From Bromus sterilis (lineage: Eukaryota; Streptophyta; Magnoliopsida; Poales; Poaceae), in the NCBI GenBank assembly GCA_950022295.1, contig OX465598.1:4464001-4528000 (forward strand): 64,000 bases of DNA. The letters are read 5' to 3'. This document shows positions 59,211 to 64,000 of the stretch, piece after piece. The first letter of the stretch is position 1, and each line of letters starts with the position of its first letter. The translations under genes and the position numbers were made by a program. Under the pieces are notes generated by a model that saw only the letters and a list, made by a program, of their open reading frames with translations, was not told the DNA's origin and made no database searches.

Positions 59211-59400
59211 GGTCCCGGTTGGTAGCAACAACCGGGACCAAAGACCCAACGGTCCCGGTTGGTGCTACCAACCGGGACCGTTGGCCTGGGCGGGGAGGGG
59301 CCTGGTGCTACCACGTCGCACCAGGGTCATCGATCCCGGTTGGTAGCACCAACCGGGACCGTTGAGTCTTTGGTCCCGGTTGGTGCTACCAACCGGGATC
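59211..59400. repeat. Array of four 29-bp palindromes
   Basis: Palindromes of the form G(G/A)TCCCGGTT-ggt-n-AACCGGGA(C/T)C lie at 59211-59239, 59251-59279, 59332-59360 and 59372-59400 (start spacing 40, 81 and 40 bp). The same core occurs at both CACTA ends in this window, suggesting transposase-binding subterminal motifs. Confidence 0.85.
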
Positions 59401-59532
59401 GTTAGACCAGCAAATTAGTACCACCTCGCTAACCGAAGTGGAGTTAGACCTGTTTATAAGCACAGGTCCGCGTGGACTTATCGTAGCATAACAAGTTCAC
59501 TAAAGGCCGTACAAGGAGAAATTCATCTGTAA

Positions 59533-59739
59533 CCTGTACTCTGTCCGGGGAAATTTCGGACGGAGTTCGTTTGGTTGGCAGATTTTCCAGATGTGCCCAC
59601 GAGGCGGGGACCGTCTGTAAACCCGTATGGGATGAAAATCCCGTACGGGTATTACAGACGGTTCCCGCCTGGTCGGTAGACTTGCGAGATCTGCCAACCA
59701 GGCGTGCTCCGTCGGAAATTCACCATGACAGAGTACAGG
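59533..59739. repeat. 207-nt foldback with about 100-nt arms
   Basis: Left arm 59533-59632, loop TGAAAA (59633-59638), right arm 59639-59739. Matching blocks: CCTGTACTCTGTC / GACAGAGTACAGG, GGTTGGCAGAT / ATCTGCCAACC, ACCGTCTGTAA / TTACAGACGGT, CCCGTATGGGA / TCCCGTACGGG. Arm identity is about 75-80% by eye. Confidence 0.9.
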
Positions 59740-59896
59740 ATATGGAGTATTCTTCCGTTGACGTCCAATAATGAAATTGCTATACTGTTTTTGTTTTTTT
59801 TTCAATCAACGACCCTGACGACATCGACGACCTCGCCGACGCCACCCCCGCTGTGAGCCTCTCACCATCCCCCCTCTCCTCTCCTTTTTTTCATAT

Positions 59897-61965
59897 GTGC
59901 ACAAGTACTCATTTCATCAGAGATCTACAAAGAGTTTTGCAAGATTCCACACCTAGCTATCACCGGCCATGCCCCCCCTCCCCCGTTTTGACCGCATTTT
60001 GAAATCGGTGCTTAAACAATTCAAAAAAAAATCAAAAAAATATAAAACATTTGCGTTGCATCCTAATTTATGTCCTAGTAACCATACAAACCAAAAACTT
60101 GGAATAATGCAAAACTATTAAAAAAGTCTTCTCAAAATGGGCTATCGAGTATGAAGGTTCATGGCTTTCAAGCCAAATGGCCGAAGTTATAGCTCATTTC
60201 AAAGGATAGTTTCCCCAAATGATCTCATATTTTGCATATGTGTGTATATTTGAATGGCCAACAAGTTTTCCAAAGGAAGTTTTCATTTCCGTTGCACGAA
60301 AAATCCATTTTTCATTTTTCGAGTGCCGAAAGTAGGGTCTTTTTGTGAAGGATCTACCAAATATTTGATGTCAATTTGAACCAACCCATTTTTGTATTAT
60401 ACTAGACCATATTTTAATAACAATTTACAAAAGTTTCTATGTAAAATGTTTCTTATGCACCTCTGCTGAAAAAGACAAATTGCCGCCAATTCAGTTGGAA
60501 CGGGGTGAAATTTGAACTACAAGTGCCTGATAGATTGCTCTTTATTTTTTCAAAAAAACATTTCCAAGTGCACAAGTACTCATTTCATCAGAGATCTACA
60601 AAGAGTTTTGCAAGATTCCACACCTAGCTATCACCGGCCATGCCCCCCCTCCCCCGTTTTGATCGCATTTTGAAATCGGTGCTTAAACAATTCAAAAAAA
60701 GTCAAAAAATAAATAAAACCTTTGCGTTTCATCCTAATTTATGTCCTAGTAACCATACAAACTAACAAACTTGGAATAATGCAAAACTATTAAAAAAGTC
60801 TTCTCAAAATGGGCTATCGAGTATGAAGGTTCATGGCTTTCAAGCCAAATGGCCGAAGTTATAGCTCATTTCAAAGGATAGTTTCCCCAAATGATCTCAT
60901 ATTTTGCATATGTGTGTATATTTGAATGGCCAACAAGTTTGCCAAAGGAAGTTTTCATTTCCGTTGCACGAAAAATCCATTTTTCATTTGCCGAGTGTCG
61001 AAAGTAGGGTCTTTTTGTGAAGGATCTACCAAATATTTGATGTCAATTTGAACCAACCCATTTTTGTATTATACTAGACCATATTTTATTAACAATTTAC
61101 AAAAGTTTCTATGTAAAATGTTTCTTATGCACCTCTGCTGAAAAAGACAAATTGCCGCCAATTCAGTTGGAACGGGGTGAAATTTGAACTACAAGTGCTT
61201 GATAGATTGCTCTTTATTTTTTCAAAAAAACATTTCCAAGTGCACAAGTACTCATTTCATCAGAGATCCACAAAGAGTTTTTCAAGATTCCACACCTAGC
61301 TATCACCGGCCATGCCCCCCCTCCCCCGTTTTGATCGCATTTTGAAATCGGTGTTTAAACAATTCAAAAAAAATCAAAAAAATATAAAACCTTTGCGTTG
61401 CATCCTAATTTATGTCCTAGTAACCATACAAACCAACAAACTTGGAATAATGCAAAACTATTAAAAAAGTCTTCTCAAAATGGGCTATCGAGTATGAAGG
61501 TTCATGGCTTTCAAGCCAAATGGCCGAAGTTATAGCTCATTTCAAAGGATAGTTTCCCAAAATGATCTCATATTTTGCATATGTGTGTATATTTGAATGG
61601 CCAACAAGTTTGCCAAAGGAAGTTTTCATTTCCGTTGCACGAAAAATCCATTTTTCATTTCCGAGTGCCGAAAGTAGGGTCTTTTTGTGAAGGATCTACC
61701 AAATATTTGATGTCAATTTGAACCAACCCATTTTTGTATTATACTAGACCATATTTTATTAACAATTTACAAAAGTTTCTATGTAAAATGTTTCTTATGC
61801 ACCTCTGCTGAAAAAGACAAATTGCCGCCAATTCAGTTGGAACGGGGTGAAATTTGAACTACAAGTGCTTGATAGATTGCTCTTTATTTTTTCAAAAAAA
61901 CATTTCCAAGTGCAAAAGTACTCATTTCATCAGAGATCTACAAAGAGTTTTGCAAGATTCCACAA
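59897..61965 (+). repeat. Three tandem units of about 671 bp plus partial units
   Basis: Units start GTGCACAAGTACTCATTTC at 59897, 60568 and 61240 (periods 671 and 672). A broken fourth starts at 61910 and a detached piece of the same start lies at 62594-62683. Units are nearly identical to each other. A diverged reverse-complement unit is at 9175-9760. No conserved reading frame. Confidence 0.95.
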
Positions 61966-62260
61966 AGAACTACAAATCGGGTGGGCATGAGCTAAATTAG
62001 TATCGGTTCTCCACATGAACCGGTACCACAGCCTTGGCGCCACCCGGGTCTGAATCCCACCAATCAGGAAGAAGTACACGGATCGCGTGTTTCTTTCAAG
62101 CGCTTGTGAGTCGTTGGATCCGGCTTGTGAGTCGTTGGATCTGGGAACCGGCCTGTACACAGTTAAAGTCTCGCGCTAGTACAGGTTTGTGCTAGCAACC
62201 GGGGCTAAAGAGGCACACGACTCCTATATATATCCCACCTCTCGGACACTTGGTGTGTAC

Positions 62261-62594
62261 GAATACAAATCATTCGGATTGGCCTGCATACGCCCAACGG
62301 TGCATTTGATGTGCGGGCACTCACGAGCCACAGTTGGGCTGTATGCAGGCGAAACCGTGTGTTTTGTTGATATATCTAGAAATCCTTCAGTTCATCGACC
62401 AAATACAAATCATTCGGATTGGCCTGCATACGCCCAACGGTGCATTTGATGTGCGGGCACTCACGAGCCACAGTTGGGTTGTATGCAGGCGAAACCGTGT
62501 GTTTTGTTGATATATCTAGAAATCCTTCAGTTCATCGACCAAGTACAAATCATTCGGATTGGCCTGCACTCACGAGCCACAGTTGGGATGTATA
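62261..62594 (+). repeat. 140-bp tandem repeat, about 2.4 units
   Basis: Units at 62261, 62401 and 62541, each with TACAAATCATTCGGATTGGC and CACTCACGAGCCACAGTTGG. The third is internally deleted and fuses to a 671-bp-unit start at about 62594. Confidence 0.9.
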
Positions 62595-62761
62595 CAAGTA
62601 CTCATTTCATCAGAGATCTACAAAGAGTTTTGCAAGATTCCACACCTAGCTATCACCGGCCATGCCCCCCTCCCCCGTTTTGACTTGGCTAATTGCAAAC
62701 ATCACAAAAAAATCACCATTGGTTCAATACATTATTACACATCACTTGTTTCCTACATTGC

Positions 62762-64000
62762 TTATAATCGCTTCTTGGGCCGTAACCACGGAGCATCTTC
62801 ATTGCTTAATGGGATAGTTGGGTCAGTTTTCACTGTGAATGGAGGAATTTCATGAAACTTATCGTAATCTTCGGACTTGTCTTTCTTGTCCTCGAATCCC
62901 ACGATGTTTCTTTTTCCTGAAAGAACTATGTGACGCCTGGGCTCATTGTCTGATGTATTCGTATCCTTGTTTTTCCTTTTTTTTGGTCTAGAAGACATGT
63001 CCTTCACATAGAAAACCTGAGCCACATCTTTGGCTAGGACGAATGGGTCGTCTGTGTGACCAAGATTCTTGAGATCCACTGTTGTCATTCCGTACAGCTG
63101 GTCAACCTTTACCCCATCTATGTAACCATAGTATGTGTCCTTTGTACCATCCTCGTTTGTTGCATCAAAGCGGACACCACTGTTTTGGTTGGTGCTCTTC
63201 TTATCTTGGGCGACCGTGTAAAATGTATTCCCATTTATCTCGTACCCTTGGAAAGTCAATACAGTCTCATACGGTGTCGCGACCAGCAAGTAGAGTTGAT
63301 TTCCAATAGTGGTGTCATGCATGAGACGTAATTGCAACCAAGTGCTGAAAGTCTCCATGTGTTTGACTTGAATCCATTGGTCATCCTCCCCCGGGAACTT
63401 GGAGCGTAGAACATTCTTGTGTTCCTCGATATACGGTTGGACGAAGATAGAACTTTGTAGAACAGTGTAGTGTGCTTGAGTCAAATAATGCCCGTCCTAA
63501 AATATCTTTGCTTTCTTTCCTAGCGTTCCTTTTCCACTCAGTCTCCCCTCATACCGCGATTCAGGAACACCAATCGGCTTAAGGTCAGGAATAAAGTCAA
63601 CACAGAACTCAATGACCTCCTCTGTTCCATAGCCCTTGGAGATGCTTCCTTCTGGGCTTGCACGGTTACGAACATATTTCTTTAAAACTCCCATGAACCT
63701 CTCGAAGGGGAACATATTGTCTAGAAATACAGGACCTAGAATGGCAACCTCGTCGACCAGGTGAACCAGCAGATGCGTCATAATATTGAAGAAGGACGGG
63801 GGGAACACCAACTCAAAACTGACGAGACATTGGACCACATCCTTCTGTAGCCTTTCCAGACTTGCATGATCGATTACCTTCTGAGATATTGCATTGAGAA
63901 ATGCACATAGCTTCACAATGGGTACTCGAACATTTTCTGGTAGAAGCCCCCGCAATGCAACCGGAAGCAACTGCGTCATAATCACGTGGCAATCATGAGA
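62762..64000 (-). pseudogene. TNP2-like CACTA transposase, C-terminal part, with in-frame stop
   Basis: The frame is open from the window edge (HDCHVIMTQLLPVALRG) through KVIDHASLERLQKDVVQ, FPPSFFNIMTHLLVHL and VPESRYEGRLSGKG, the DUF4218-type region that follows the transposase core. A stop at 63497-63499 interrupts, then the same frame resumes (DGHYLTQAHYTVLQ) into a DUF4216-type region (WLQLRLMHDTTIGNQLYLLV, VAQVFYVKDMSSRPKK) and ends RPKKRL at 62762. The catalytic part lies outside the window. The family cuts and re-joins CACTA ends. The single stop makes this copy non-functional unless read through. Confidence 0.85.

Larger units (their letters stand above)
53410..64000 (-). mobile_element. 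Large decayed CACTA (En/Spm) transposon, partial
   Basis: The 3' terminus CACCAGTGGACAGACCCCC is one base different from the CACTAGTGGACAGACC end at 10158. Subterminal GGTCCCGGTT...AACCGGGACC palindromes follow. Genes read leftward: TNP2 transposase (from beyond 64000 to 62762), then the second transposon gene (57617 to 53822). The 5' terminus is outside the window, so the element exceeds 10.5 kb. 57640-58660 holds a direct repeat (57697-57835 and 58005-58140) and GC-rich 58680-59200 has overlapping low-complexity frames; neither is assigned a product. Confidence 0.85.

Noticed and set aside
58668..59365. GC-rich frames up to 215 codons inside the CACTA element
   Set aside because: Low-complexity Pro/Arg/Ala-rich translation on both strands, with no recognisable domain.
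59897..61965. Satellite or CRISPR-like array
   Set aside because: The unit length of 671 bp, the eukaryotic context, and the absence of short repeats with unique spacers rule out CRISPR. Three units inside a transposon are not a satellite array.

Overview
The window looks like a stretch of a large, repeat-rich grass chromosome, most likely from the Triticeae (wheat, barley or Aegilops type). The evidence is spliced plant genes with GT-AG introns, a solo LTR that reads as the Angela/WIS/BARE-1 Copia family, CACTA (En/Spm) elements with CCCGGTT subterminal palindromes, and many Stowaway MITEs. No database search was possible, so family names rest on motif recognition.

Layout. 1-25470: a cluster of four related two-exon genes for small secreted cysteine-rich peptides (4237, 10672, 15558 and 23047) of the MEG/ESF1 (maternally expressed gene / embryo surrounding factor) type. 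They sit in duplicated segments (A with C, B with D, and a gene-less fifth segment E) and are separated by transposons: a Copia remnant, a solo LTR, CACTA fragments, two related LTRs and several MITEs. 16848-20701 is a truncated CACTA element carrying a small multi-exon gene and a row of foldback units. 27247-33410 is the conserved genic island: a five-exon KEG-like protein kinase with an atypical catalytic loop (27500-30488, +), convergent with an eight-exon ELP4 Elongator subunit gene (31090-33410, -). 33605-39066 is a full-length L1-type LINE with a 12-bp target duplication, inserted 182 bp upstream of the ELP4 start codon. 42041-43687 (-) is a two-exon CYP71-clan cytochrome P450, lying between two inverted copies of a non-coding sequence (39893-40401 and 52740-53148). 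44000-53400 is mostly AT-rich intergenic sequence with MITEs, including one nested in another. 53410 to the window end is a large decayed CACTA element read on the minus strand: a TNP2 transposase, then a second gene (Transposase_24-like, DUF8039-like and Ulp1-protease-like parts), with 671-bp and 140-bp tandem repeats and a 207-nt foldback between them.

How the genes relate. The four peptide genes are one expanding family with shared core promoters. The kinase, ELP4 and P450 genes appear functionally independent. Everything else is transposon-derived. The least explained signals are the row of four foldbacks with co-varying arms (18612-19843) and the neighbouring 150-nt foldback inside the CACTA element, the 207-nt foldback at 59533, and the inverted non-coding pair around the P450.
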